DNA of 64,000 nucleotides from Brevibacillus brevis (GTDB lineage: Bacteria > Bacillota > Bacilli > Brevibacillales > Brevibacillaceae), in assembly GCF_001039275.2 (NCBI RefSeq), contig NZ_CP030117.1:1509501-1573500 (forward strand), read 5' to 3'. Position numbers and translations under genes: made by a program. The notes beneath the pieces are model-generated. The model was given only the letters and a program-made list of their open reading frames with translations. It was not told the origin of the DNA and did not search any database. Each line of letters opens with the position of its first letter. Position 1 is the first letter of the stretch. Below are positions 52,244 through 61,048 of this stretch, one piece after another.

Positions 52244-53040
52244 CGTTTCACGCGGTTTTTGTACTGATAGTGAAGTCTTTTAATCGTATGGTAATAAGTC
52301 TTGTCTTTGAGCTTGGCAAACAGCCCGTGGGAAGGAAAGTCGTAATTGACCTCAATAATAGAGAGGTTTCCCGCTTTATCAATGGCAAAATCAACGCCGA
52401 TTTGCGCACTGTGCCGATATTTATTAAAGTGGGCACATACACGGTGACTGATTTGGATCAACTGAGAGACGACACTTTTCAATTTGGTTGGCTCGACTGC
52501 GCCAGATTTTTTCAAGGCATGCGGGACTGTGACGGCATATCCGCCGCCACGAGCGACATTGGTAATGATACTGTCGGCGCCGGCTACCTTGGCTAGCATG
52601 CCGGCATATTGCCATTTGCCCAAGCCATTGCGCATCATCATGACGCGAATATCAAAGGGGCGGCCATCGATTTCAGCTAAATCCAGCCCTTTTTGAATCA
52701 CATAATTTTTTTCCGTACACTGCGCGGCGAGCTGCTGCTTCAAGTCAGCCAAAGAATCTGCCTGCATAGGTTCTCCGCGCTCCTTGACAAATTGATAGCC
52801 CCCGCCATCCGTTTTCCAGACACGAATAATGCCTTTCCCCATATGGGTTCTCGTCGGCTTGATATAGACGGTAGAATACTTCGCTACATACGAATCCAAA
52901 CTGGCGGGCTGATATAGCGAAGTAGGCGGCAGGTAAGGGCGAATGTAAGGACTTTTTGAAAAGAACTGATGAAGGCTCCACTTGGAGGAGGAGATCACAT
53001 CTTGCACCTCACTTTGCGAAAAATCCATTCGTCCCAGCAT
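52225..53040 (-). CDS. YheC/YheD-like ATP-grasp protein (spore coat associated)
   Basis: The 271-aa protein is an ATP-grasp enzyme of the YheC/YheD family found in endospore formers. Visible are YIKPTRTHMGKGIIRV (phosphate-binding loop), YVIQKGLDLAEIDGRPFDIRVMMMRN, GGYAVTVP and GVDFAIDKAGNLSIIEVNYDFPSHGL, which supplies the metal-binding Glu and Asn. ATP-grasp enzymes join carboxylates to amines or thiols; the product here is unknown. No clear ribosome site precedes the first ATG, so the start could be the ATG at 53028. It converges with mscL. Confidence 0.8.
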   Translation of the reverse strand: MLGRMDFSQSEVQDVISSSKWSLHQFFSKSPYIRPYLPPTSLYQPASLDSYVAKYSTVYIKPTRTHMGKGIIRVWKTDGGGYQFVKERGEPMQADSLADLKQQLAAQCTEKNYVIQKGLDLAEIDGRPFDIRVMMMRNGLGKWQYAGMLAKVAGADSIITNVARGGGYAVTVPHALKKSGAVEPTKLKSVVSQLIQISHRVCAHFNKYRHSAQIGVDFAIDKAGNLSIIEVNYDFPSHGLFAKLKDKTYYHTIKRLHYQYKNRVKRKKRKA

Positions 53041-53171
53041 ATGCAGAAGCGTTCGCGACCGTTTTTATTTTGAAAGGGGACGTTTTTCAAAAATGGCCAA
53101 GGACTTAAGAAGGAGTTAAAGAATTATGGGGGAATATATGTTCTAATCATAAGGGAAGGATGGTGAAAATC

Positions 53172-53996
53172 ATGCGGCAATTCCGTCCGGTGCAACCTCC
53201 GACTCTGCAACGAGCGAGCGCCCAAAATGCCTATCGCTACCAAGAGTACATGCCCAGCAAATGCCTGGTAAACGATATCGCTAGCTACTGGACCTCAGAG
53301 TACGACGGCAAAGGGATAGCACCTGCAAGCCGAGTCATACCCGATGGATGCATCGATATCATTTTCAATCTCGGCGCCACTTCCTATCAGAAGGGGGCAT
53401 TTTTAACGGGATTGATGAGGACGTACGAGGTGATCCCATTGACCGAACCACAATCCTTGATCGGCATTCGGTTTTACGCTGAAGGAGCAGCTCGCTTTTT
53501 GCGCTACCCCGTCGCCATGATCAACGGACATCATCCCAATCTGGAAGACATCTGGGGCAAAGAGGCAGATGAGGTGATAGAAGGCTTGCTCGAAGCTTCC
53601 GACACAGCGGAGCGAATCGCTTGGTTGGAGCAGGAGCTTATCAAACGTTTGTCGATGGATGATCCAGCAGACCAGTTGCTTTTGACGAGCATGAACTATT
53701 TATATGAATACAGAGGAAATCTTTCCATGGCCGCGCTTGCCGAGAAAGTGAATTATAGCGAGAGAACCTTGCGAAGGACATTTCAACAACAGTTGGGTAT
53801 GGGCCCGAAGGAAATGGGCCGAATCATTCAATTTCAAGGGCTGCTGCAAATGCTGGCTAAGGGAACATGCACTTCGTTTACGGATGCAGCTCTCCAATGT
53901 GGCTATTACGATCAGTCGCACTTGATCAAGAGCTTCCACACTTTTTACGGTGTAGCTCCAAGTAAAATGGTCTCGCCAGATCGTGCGAATCGATAA
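53172..53996 (+). CDS. AraC-family transcriptional regulator
   Basis: The 274-aa regulator has an N-terminal DUF6597-like beta-barrel (VIPDGCIDIIFNLG, AFLTGLMRTYEVIPLTEPQSLIGIRFYAEGAARFL) and a C-terminal double helix-turn-helix (LSMAALAEKVNYSERTLRRTFQQQLGMGPKEMGRIIQFQGLL and SFTDAALQCGYYDQSHLIKSFHTFYGVAPSKM). The ATG at 53172 is preferred because the GGAAGG motif touches the first ATG. It is probably connected to the MmcQ/VOC genes that follow in the same direction, but this is only from position. Confidence 0.88.
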   Translation: MRQFRPVQPPTLQRASAQNAYRYQEYMPSKCLVNDIASYWTSEYDGKGIAPASRVIPDGCIDIIFNLGATSYQKGAFLTGLMRTYEVIPLTEPQSLIGIRFYAEGAARFLRYPVAMINGHHPNLEDIWGKEADEVIEGLLEASDTAERIAWLEQELIKRLSMDDPADQLLLTSMNYLYEYRGNLSMAALAEKVNYSERTLRRTFQQQLGMGPKEMGRIIQFQGLLQMLAKGTCTSFTDAALQCGYYDQSHLIKSFHTFYGVAPSKMVSPDRANR

Positions 53997-54073
53997 ATCT
54001 TGAAAAGTTGTCCGTTTTTTACAATCTTCCTTTTGCGAGACGCGTTACCCTAAAGAAAGGATGGTGAATTCAT

Positions 54074-54439
54074 GTGAATGAACAAACATTAGATACATAC
54101 TGCCGAAAGCAGCCCGGTGCCACCCATGACTATCAGATGGATTGGGAATGCGATCGCTACCATGTCGGAGGCAAAATATTTGCCATGATCGGAGGCGATT
54201 CCAAAGGAGTTCGCATCCTCACCTTGAAATGCGATCCGATGCGTGCGGAGGAATTGCGCGAGACCTACGAAGGGATCGTACCCGGCTATCACATGAATAA
54301 ATCCCATTGGAATTCTGTCTACTTGGATGCTGACATTCCCGAAGGCTTATGGGAAAAGATGATCGAGCATGCGTACGATACGGTGCTCCAAAAACTGCCT
54401 AAGCGCGTCCAGCAAGAAATCAAGAGCGAACAGGAGTGA
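54074..54439 (+). CDS. MmcQ/YjbR family protein
   Basis: A 121-aa DNA-binding-like fold protein: GATHDYQMDWECDRYHVGGKIFAMIG, ILTLKCDPMRAEELRETYEGIVPGYHMNKSHWNSVYLD and LWEKMIEHAYDTVLQKLPK are family blocks. The biological role is not known. GTG start behind AAGGATGGTG; its stop overlaps the GTG of the next gene (GTGA at 54436). Confidence 0.88.
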   Translation: MNEQTLDTYCRKQPGATHDYQMDWECDRYHVGGKIFAMIGGDSKGVRILTLKCDPMRAEELRETYEGIVPGYHMNKSHWNSVYLDADIPEGLWEKMIEHAYDTVLQKLPKRVQQEIKSEQE

Positions 54440-54822
54440 GTAATGTGGGAATCAAGCTTGATATGGTAGGGATAGTCGTACAGGACATGAAAAAAGCGTT
54501 GGATTTCTATCGGGTACTCGGTTTCGATATTCCAGAGGGAGCAAATGAAGAGCCGCATGTGGAGGTTGCGCAGGATGGTGTTCGTCTGGCCTTTGATACA
54601 ATCGAAGTTGCCAAGGGTGTGTATGGGGGATGGGAAGCACCTGTCGGGCATCGGATTGAGCTGGCTTTTTTGTGTGAGGATGCTGCGGCACTTGATGCGT
54701 TGTATGCGAAAATCGTTTCACATGGCTACGAGAGTCACCGTGAGCCGTGGGATGCGTTCTGGGGCCAGCGGTATGCCATTGTGAAAGACCCGGATGGGAA
54801 CCTGATCAGTTTGTTTGCGTAA
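54436..54822 (+). CDS. VOC-superfamily protein
   Basis: A 128-aa VOC protein: VGIVVQDMKKALDFYRVLGFDIPEG, HRIELAFLCEDAAALDALYAKIVSHGYES and YAIVKDPDGNLISLFA. The GTG start overlaps the MmcQ stop by four bases, so they are coupled. The final Glu ligand is Ser/Leu (LISLF), so it may be a binding protein rather than a metal enzyme. Confidence 0.85.
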   Translation: MSNVGIKLDMVGIVVQDMKKALDFYRVLGFDIPEGANEEPHVEVAQDGVRLAFDTIEVAKGVYGGWEAPVGHRIELAFLCEDAAALDALYAKIVSHGYESHREPWDAFWGQRYAIVKDPDGNLISLFA

Positions 54823-54839
54823 TACGATCCTTACATAAG

Positions 54840-54884
54840 AAGACAAGCCGAGCCTATGTGAAAAAGGTTGGGCTTGTTTGCGTT
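54840..54884 (+). terminator. Terminator of the MmcQ/VOC operon
   Basis: AAGCC plus CCT pairs with AGG plus GGGCTT, then a T-containing tract. Confidence 0.55.
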
Positions 54885-55048
54885 TATGGACGGAATCATT
54901 GGCTGATATATAAAACTTTTTAATAGGAAAACATCCCCATAACATCCCGGGTTTTTCTCAATAGAACCGGCTATTGCTGTGACAGCTTGAACGGGGGGAG
55001 ACTTGTGCATGGTCGTTGTTTCAAGAAATAAAATTTACTAATAATCGA

Positions 55049-55077
55049 TTGACTTGTGTAATTTTGCTACATATAAT
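55049..55077 (+). promoter_or_regulatory. Sigma-A promoter of the muropeptide salvage operon
   Basis: TTGACT (55049-55054), 17 bases, TATAAT (55072-55077). It is the only strong promoter visible before the eight-gene run that follows; the first gene starts 62 bases later. Confidence 0.8.
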
Positions 55078-55138
55078 GAAAGCGATAACAGGAACGAATT
55101 TTTCAACGATTCTCGATTCTCAAATGGGGGCTTTTGAC

Positions 55139-56359
55139 ATGGATCAACCTGCAAAATTGCTCGATTATCGTGCGAAAAATGAGCATGTACTCATCGGTCT
55201 CATGTCGGGTACTTCGCTGGATGGCATTGATGCCGCACTTGTAGCGATCCGCACAGATGAACAGGGTGAGATCGAAAAGGTGACTCTCCGCGACTTTTTT
55301 TATATGCCATACTCCGATGACTTGCGTGAGTGGGTCATGAATCTGTGCAGTGTAGAAACAGCGAGAGTGGATCAGTTGACTGCGGTTCATTACGGTTTAT
55401 CTGAATGGTATGCGTATGCGGTACAGCAATTGATGCAGAAAGCGGGAGTCACGACAGCCGAAGTAGACGCAGTCTGTATGCACGGACAAACCATTTGGCA
55501 TATTGCTGGGCGCACGCCATTTCCCGGACCACAAGGAATAACAGAGGTCAGGGCGTCCTTGCAAATCGGCGAGCTGTCCACACTGGCAGAACGTACGGGT
55601 ATACCGGTAGTGGGAAATTTCCGCGCTCGAGACCTGGCTGCTGATGGAGAAGGAGCACCGCTTGTTCCGTATGCCGACTATATTTTGTTCCGCCATCCGC
55701 AAAAAGGCAGACTGCTGCAAAACATCGGTGGAATCGCTAATGTCACATTACTACCTGCAAGTGCAGCTATCGATCAAGTCGTCGCTTTTGACACGGGCCC
55801 TGGCAATATGATCATGGATCAAATCGTTCAGCTCATGACCAACGGACAGATGAGGTATGACGAGGGTGGCAAGCTGGCCGCAGGTGGCACCGTCTCTTCA
55901 GTGCTACTGGAAAAATGGTTGCAGGACCCGTATTACCAGATCAAGCCACCGAAAAGCACAGGCCGCGAAGTATACGGCAAAGCTTTTGCCCAAGAGCTGT
56001 TCCGTGATGCGAATCAACTCGGGATTAGTCAAGCGGATCTGTTGGCAACCGTGACAGCATTGACTGCCACGACAATTGCGAACGCCTATGTGCAATTCGT
56101 ATTACCAACAACCAAAGTGGAGGAAGTGATCGTCTCAGGGGGAGGCGCTCATAACCAGACGCTTCTAGCCATGCTGCAGCGTCAATTGCCGACTGGAATG
56201 ACCGTAATGACGGCCCAGCAGTTTGGGATGCCTGATGATGCGAAGGAAGCCGTCGCTTTTGCCATTTTGGGTCATGAGACACTAATGGGACGACCATCCA
56301 ATGTGCCATCCGTAACAGGGGCGAAGAGGGCCGTACCGTTAGGAAATATATGCTTCTAA
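55139..56359 (+). CDS. anmK: Anhydro-N-acetylmuramic acid kinase
   Basis: A 406-aa kinase that opens and phosphorylates 1,6-anhydroMurNAc to give MurNAc-6-phosphate. Motifs are LMSGTSLDGIDAAL, VCMHGQTIWH (catalytic Asp region just before), LQIGELSTLAERTGIPVVGNFRARDLAADGEGAPLVP, AFDTGPGNMIMD and VSGGGAHN. The start at 55139 follows GGGGG. Anhydro sugars come from lytic transglycosylases, which in spore formers include SpoIID and SleB. Together with murQ downstream it defines a cell-wall salvage route. Confidence 0.95.
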   Translation: MDQPAKLLDYRAKNEHVLIGLMSGTSLDGIDAALVAIRTDEQGEIEKVTLRDFFYMPYSDDLREWVMNLCSVETARVDQLTAVHYGLSEWYAYAVQQLMQKAGVTTAEVDAVCMHGQTIWHIAGRTPFPGPQGITEVRASLQIGELSTLAERTGIPVVGNFRARDLAADGEGAPLVPYADYILFRHPQKGRLLQNIGGIANVTLLPASAAIDQVVAFDTGPGNMIMDQIVQLMTNGQMRYDEGGKLAAGGTVSSVLLEKWLQDPYYQIKPPKSTGREVYGKAFAQELFRDANQLGISQADLLATVTALTATTIANAYVQFVLPTTKVEEVIVSGGGAHNQTLLAMLQRQLPTGMTVMTAQQFGMPDDAKEAVAFAILGHETLMGRPSNVPSVTGAKRAVPLGNICF

Positions 56360-56385
56360 CATGAGATCAACAAGGAGGTAACATC

Positions 56386-57921
56386 GTGAAAAAACGAGTA
56401 TTGGCAGGCTTTTTCCTATCATTGTCTCTCGTGCTTTCCGCTTGTTCTGGTGGAGGAACAGCACCCGCAGAGCAAGGCAAGTCAGCAGAAGGACAAGCAA
56501 AAACAGAACTGATTGTGGCTGCCGAGCAAGAGCCAGTGGGCTATGACCCGCATAAAGTTCCGGCGGCATCCAGTGTGCGCGTCTATGCGCTCATTTACGA
56601 TAGCCTGACCAAGTTGGACGAGAACATGAACATCGTACCGAACCTGGCAGAGAAGTGGGAGATTGCGCCAGACGGAAAAACGGTCACGATGTTCCTGCAA
56701 AAAGGCGTCAAATTCCACAATGGCAAAGACATGACGGCAGATGACGTAAAATTCAGCTTTGAGCGAATCATGAACCCAGACACGGGTTCGATCGCGAAAT
56801 CGTATTTTTCCAGTGTAGAAGCAATTGAAGTGAAAGATCCAACGACGGTTGTCTTCAAATTGAAAAATGCGGATGCCTCATTCGTTGCAAATACGGCAAG
56901 TGCCTATGCTTCTATCGTGCCAGCAGGCTCCACTGATCTGACCAAGGAAGCAATTGGTACCGGTCCATTCAAAATGGAAAAAAGTGAGTCGGGACAATAT
57001 GTCCTGCTGAAGAAAAATGCGGATTACTTCAATAAAGAACTGCCAAAAGTAGAGTCCATCAAGTTCCAAATCATGAAGGACGAGGCGGAGCGACTCGCTG
57101 CAATTCGCTCCGGTAAAGTTGACATCAGCATGGTGTCTGCTGATTCTGCGAAGCTTTTGGACGGCAAGCCAGGCGTACAGATCAAGAACTACCAATCCCT
57201 GGAGTACAGTTACCTGGGTATTAATGTAAACAAAAAGCCTTTTGACAATCCAAAAGTGCGCGAAGCGATCAGCTATGCCGTTGACCGTAACCAAATTATC
57301 CAGACTGTTTGGAAAGGGGAAGCGACTCTGACTGGTCCGATCGCTCCTGCGTTGACCAACTCGGCTTTGGACCCTGCTACTTATCCGACCTACAAAACAG
57401 ATGTAGAAAAAGCGAAGCAATTGCTGGCGGAAGCGGGCTATCCAAACGGTTTCGAGACCCAAATCGAAACAGCAGCAACTTACCCAGATATGGTAGAAAC
57501 GGCACAAGTGATTCAACAACAGCTCAAAGCAATCGGCATCAATGCGAAGATCAACCAGCTTGAGTGGGGGAACTACATCGATACGTGGAAATCCAAGGAC
57601 ATGAACTTGATGGTAGGGCGCAACACTTCTGGTGTAGATGCTGACCGTTCCATGCGCTTCTTCTTCTCGACAACTGGTTCAGCCAACGTGTGGAACTACT
57701 CCAACCCTGCCTACGATGAGCTGGTGCAAAAAGCACTGACGACCGTAGATCAGAGTGAGCGCAAAAAGCTGTATGACGAAGCACAAACCATGCTGGTAGC
57801 AGATGCACCAAACCTGTTCCTGGCATCTCCGAAAAATTACTACGCGGTTCGTGACAACATCGATTTCACGCCGTCCGCAGCGGGCGAAGTATACTCGCTG
57901 ATCAAGACTTCGATCAAGTAA
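56386..57921 (+). CDS. Peptide/muropeptide ABC transporter, substrate-binding lipoprotein
   Basis: The 511-aa SBP_bac_5 family protein has a lipoprotein signal (LAGFFLSLSLVLSAC, Cys about 22). Family blocks are LVAAEQEPVGYDPHKVPAASSVRVYALIYDSLTKLDENMNIVPNLAEKWEI, GVKFHNGKDMTADDVKFSFERI, LGINVNKKPFDNPKVREAISYAVDRNQI and a C-terminal DRSMRFFFSTTGSANVW. The ligand is inferred to be a muropeptide because the gene sits between anmK and murQ. GTG start behind AAGGAGG. A GC-rich hairpin follows it. Confidence 0.92.
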   Translation: MKKRVLAGFFLSLSLVLSACSGGGTAPAEQGKSAEGQAKTELIVAAEQEPVGYDPHKVPAASSVRVYALIYDSLTKLDENMNIVPNLAEKWEIAPDGKTVTMFLQKGVKFHNGKDMTADDVKFSFERIMNPDTGSIAKSYFSSVEAIEVKDPTTVVFKLKNADASFVANTASAYASIVPAGSTDLTKEAIGTGPFKMEKSESGQYVLLKKNADYFNKELPKVESIKFQIMKDEAERLAAIRSGKVDISMVSADSAKLLDGKPGVQIKNYQSLEYSYLGINVNKKPFDNPKVREAISYAVDRNQIIQTVWKGEATLTGPIAPALTNSALDPATYPTYKTDVEKAKQLLAEAGYPNGFETQIETAATYPDMVETAQVIQQQLKAIGINAKINQLEWGNYIDTWKSKDMNLMVGRNTSGVDADRSMRFFFSTTGSANVWNYSNPAYDELVQKALTTVDQSERKKLYDEAQTMLVADAPNLFLASPKNYYAVRDNIDFTPSAAGEVYSLIKTSIK

Positions 57922-57941
57922 TGTAGCATACGTGTGATGAA

Positions 57942-57967
57942 GGCTCCGCCAGAGGTTAGGCGGAGCC
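57942..57967 (+). promoter_or_regulatory. Intergenic hairpin between binding-protein and permease genes
   Basis: A perfect 9-bp stem GGCTCCGCC / GGCGGAGCC with an 8-nt loop and no T-run. In ABC operons such hairpins guard the upstream mRNA and raise binding-protein output relative to the permeases. Confidence 0.7.
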
Positions 57968-57993
57968 AAGTTTCTAAATATGGAGGGAAACTC

Positions 57994-58935
57994 GTGGGAT
58001 CTTATCTAATCAAACGTGTCGCCAGCCTGATTCCCATCCTGTTTGGCATATCTGTTTTGATCTTCACGATCCTGCATCTGGTGCCGGGCGATCCAGCTTC
58101 CATCATGCTAGGAACGAATGCCACACCGGAAGCAATTGCGGCGTTGAATAAAAGCATGGGGCTGGATCAGCCGTTGATTAACCAGTACCTGCATTGGGTC
58201 ACAGGAATCCTGCAAGGGAATTTTGGCGTATCGGTCCACACAGGAGAAGAGATTTTGCCCCAAATTCTCAAGCGTTTTGCCATCACCATGCAACTGACTG
58301 TATTTGGCGTTCTGATTGGGTGGGTACTCGCGATTCCGTTCGGGATTCTCTCGGCTATTCGCGCTCATTCCAAAACAGACATCGTGGTTCGTGTGTTTAC
58401 ATTGTTAGGCATTTCGGTGCCGAACTTTGCCATAGGGACCCTGCTCTTGCTCGGTTTTTCGCTTTATTTCAACTGGTTCCCGCCTATTGATGTGGTGAAC
58501 TTCTGGGATGATCCGATCGAGGCGTTCAAAGTATTCATACTGCCTGCAACAACGATGGGGATTGTGGTGGCTGCTGGCGTGATGCGGATGACACGCTCTG
58601 CGTTTTTGGAAACGATGGACAAAGATTTTATTCGGACAGCGCGGGCCAAGGGTAACAGTAAGTGGACAATCGTCATGGGCCATGCGTTCCGCAACTCTTC
58701 GATCCCGATCGTTACGATCGCAGGTATGCAGATTGGTTACCTGCTGGGCGGGTCCGTGATCGTCGAGCAGTTGTTCTCGATTCCTGGTTTGGGCCAGTAC
58801 ATTCTGGAAGGAATTTATCAGCGGGATTATCCGGTTGTACAGGGAGGCGTTTTGTTCGTCGCTCTGGTGTTTGTCCTGGTCAATCTGCTCATCGACCTGA
58901 TCTATACCTGGATTGATCCACGTATCAAGTATTGA
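57994..58935 (+). CDS. Dpp/Opp-type ABC transporter permease 1
   Basis: The 313-aa permease of the DppB type starts YLIKRVASLIPILFGISVLIFTILHLVPGDPASIMLG and has six helices. The ATPase-contact loop is TARAKGNSKWTIVMGHAFRNSSIPIVT, matching the EAA motif. The GTG at 57994 follows GGAGGG. It pairs with the next permease, 15 bases downstream. Confidence 0.93.
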   Translation: MGSYLIKRVASLIPILFGISVLIFTILHLVPGDPASIMLGTNATPEAIAALNKSMGLDQPLINQYLHWVTGILQGNFGVSVHTGEEILPQILKRFAITMQLTVFGVLIGWVLAIPFGILSAIRAHSKTDIVVRVFTLLGISVPNFAIGTLLLLGFSLYFNWFPPIDVVNFWDDPIEAFKVFILPATTMGIVVAAGVMRMTRSAFLETMDKDFIRTARAKGNSKWTIVMGHAFRNSSIPIVTIAGMQIGYLLGGSVIVEQLFSIPGLGQYILEGIYQRDYPVVQGGVLFVALVFVLVNLLIDLIYTWIDPRIKY

Positions 58936-58950
58936 CAAGGGGAATGCGAC

Positions 58951-59784
58951 ATGAGCACATTTCGAAAGCGTTTTTTGGCGAATAAGACAGCCGTCTTCTG
59001 CTCCATTTTGCTGGCGTTGCTCTGTTTGACGGCAGTGCTGGCTCCGGTGTTGGCTCCGCATGACCCGACACAGATGTTTCAGGATCATCGGATGGAAGGC
59101 AGCTCGGGTGAGTTTTTGCTAGGTACAGACCAGTTTGGTCGTGATATTTTGAGCCGCATCATCCACGGTGCGCGCGTATCGCTGGTTGTCGGGCTTTCTG
59201 CCGTTCTTGTCAGCGCCGTTTTTGGTACGCTGTTTGGCTTGATCGCTGGCTACTTCGGGCGCTGGATTGACGGTTTTATCATGCGCTGTATGGACGTTCT
59301 GTTTGCTTTTCCGGAAATTTTGCTGGCGCTGGCGATTGTTGCCGCATTAGGACCAGGAACTTTTAACACGATCATGGCTATCGGGATCGTGAACATTCCG
59401 ATCTTCACCCGGACGGTGAGGGGAGCGGTTCTCTCTATCAAAAGTTTGGAATATGTAGAAAGCGCTCGTGCCATCGGTGCGAGTACACCGCGTATCTTGT
59501 TTCAGGAGATTTTTCCGAATGTAACGGCACCGCTGCTGGTTCAATCATCTCTGGCGATTTCAGGTGCGATCCTGACAGAGTCGGCCCTCAGCTTTTTGGG
59601 CTTGGGGATTCAGCCGCCAGACCCGTCATGGGGCGGAATGATTTCAGAGGCGCGCCGCTACATGGAGCTGGCTCCGGGCATGATCATCTGGCCCTGTATT
59701 GCCATGACGGTGACGATTCTTGCATGCAACATGTTTGGGGATGCCGTCCGTGATATTCTCGACCCGCGTCATCGTGGGAAATAG
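58951..59784 (+). CDS. Dpp/Opp-type ABC transporter permease 2
   Basis: A 277-aa DppC-type permease: LAPVLAPHDPTQMFQDHRMEG...EFLLGTDQFGRDILSRIIHGARVSLVVGL, with EAA loop SARAIGASTPRILFQEIFPNVTAPLLVQ and end DPRHRGK. Six helices. RBS AAGGGG ahead. With permease 1 it forms the translocation channel of the importer. Confidence 0.93.
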   Translation: MSTFRKRFLANKTAVFCSILLALLCLTAVLAPVLAPHDPTQMFQDHRMEGSSGEFLLGTDQFGRDILSRIIHGARVSLVVGLSAVLVSAVFGTLFGLIAGYFGRWIDGFIMRCMDVLFAFPEILLALAIVAALGPGTFNTIMAIGIVNIPIFTRTVRGAVLSIKSLEYVESARAIGASTPRILFQEIFPNVTAPLLVQSSLAISGAILTESALSFLGLGIQPPDPSWGGMISEARRYMELAPGMIIWPCIAMTVTILACNMFGDAVRDILDPRHRGK

Positions 59785-59809
59785 GAACGATAGGCAGAGG
59801 TGAGAACGA

Positions 59810-61030
59810 ATGAACGAGCAACAGATCAGAGAACGAATGGAGTCCAGTCTGGCGCAAGGGATTCATCAGGACATTTTTCCGGGAGGCGCTGTCAGCCTGC
59901 TGCGAAAAGATGCGCCTGCTGTGACAGTCTGCATGGGAAAAACAAGCGATGAACACGATGGAAGGCCGGTTCATAGTCAAACGCTGTACGATATGGCCTC
60001 TTTGACCAAGGTGATGGTGACCTTGCCGCTCATCCTCATCAGTGTGCAGGAAGGCAAGCTGTCGTTGACTGACTCCGTGACGACCTACCTGCCAGAATTG
60101 ACGAGCGCCCACGATCAGGAACGCAAAGGGCAGATCAAAATCATTCACCTGCTCACACATACATCAGGACTTCCTGCATGGCGTCCGTACTTTTTGCTGG
60201 GGAGAAATCGGGGGGACTATTTGCGGTTGATCGCAAACGAGTCGATGCTGGATGACCCAGGGCGTAGCGTTGTGTACAGCGATTTGGGATTCATGCTGTT
60301 GGGCTTTTTACTGGAGCGCATCTGGGACGAGGAACTGGACGCACTTTCGAAGCGACTGATTTTTCAACCGAGTCGAATGCTTCATACGAGCTACTTGCCG
60401 CTGGAACAATCACGTCTGCAAGGAATGGACATTGCTGCTACGGAGAAGGGCAATGCCTTTGAACAAGAGATGGCTGTGACTTTCATATCGGAGCTGGCAG
60501 AAGCCAGAAATCCTTTGGCACTGGAATGGCAGCAAGCTTTGACCGGATACGGTTGGCGAGAAGGCGTTATTAGTGGCACTGTTCACGATTGCAACGCCCA
60601 CTATGGCTTGGAAGGTGTCAGCGGGCACGCCGGACTTTTTTCCACCTTGGCTGATACAGAGCGCTACATGCAGATTTGGACGAGTGGGAAGGCTTCCGTA
60701 CAGCTTGATCCGACGCTGTGTGCCTTGGCTACTCGCTCACTCACAGACCATTCGATTCATCGCAGAGGATTGGGGTGGATCATTTCCCCGACTGGCGGTT
60801 CCCTAGAACAGCTTGCCGCAGGTTGCAGTGGGGGAGACCTTGTTTCGGAACGCGCCTTTGGGCATACCGGCTTTACAGGAACGTCGATCTGGTCGGACCC
60901 TATGAGAGATGTGACACTGATTACATTGACAAACCGCGTGCATCCTGTCGCAAGCCCATTGATTGGGGCGTGGCGGACCGCTCACCATAACCGATTATTT
61001 TCTGTAATCAAACCTGACCGCACATCCTGA
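59810..61030 (+). CDS. Cytoplasmic beta-lactamase-fold serine hydrolase
   Basis: The 406-aa protein belongs to the class C beta-lactamase/PBP4*-like family. The catalytic set is SLTK (SxxK, near residue 64), YSD (replacing YxN, near 161) and HTG (near 351). There is no signal peptide or membrane helix, so it should work inside the cell. In Bacillus subtilis a related gene (YbbE/AmiE) lies in the murQ cluster. Being placed between permeases and ATPases of the importer suggests it trims imported muropeptides, for example D-Ala or amide bonds; this is inference. Confidence 0.88.
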   Translation: MNEQQIRERMESSLAQGIHQDIFPGGAVSLLRKDAPAVTVCMGKTSDEHDGRPVHSQTLYDMASLTKVMVTLPLILISVQEGKLSLTDSVTTYLPELTSAHDQERKGQIKIIHLLTHTSGLPAWRPYFLLGRNRGDYLRLIANESMLDDPGRSVVYSDLGFMLLGFLLERIWDEELDALSKRLIFQPSRMLHTSYLPLEQSRLQGMDIAATEKGNAFEQEMAVTFISELAEARNPLALEWQQALTGYGWREGVISGTVHDCNAHYGLEGVSGHAGLFSTLADTERYMQIWTSGKASVQLDPTLCALATRSLTDHSIHRRGLGWIISPTGGSLEQLAAGCSGGDLVSERAFGHTGFTGTSIWSDPMRDVTLITLTNRVHPVASPLIGAWRTAHHNRLFSVIKPDRTS

Positions 61031-61048
61031 TAAAAAGGGGGAGTACTC

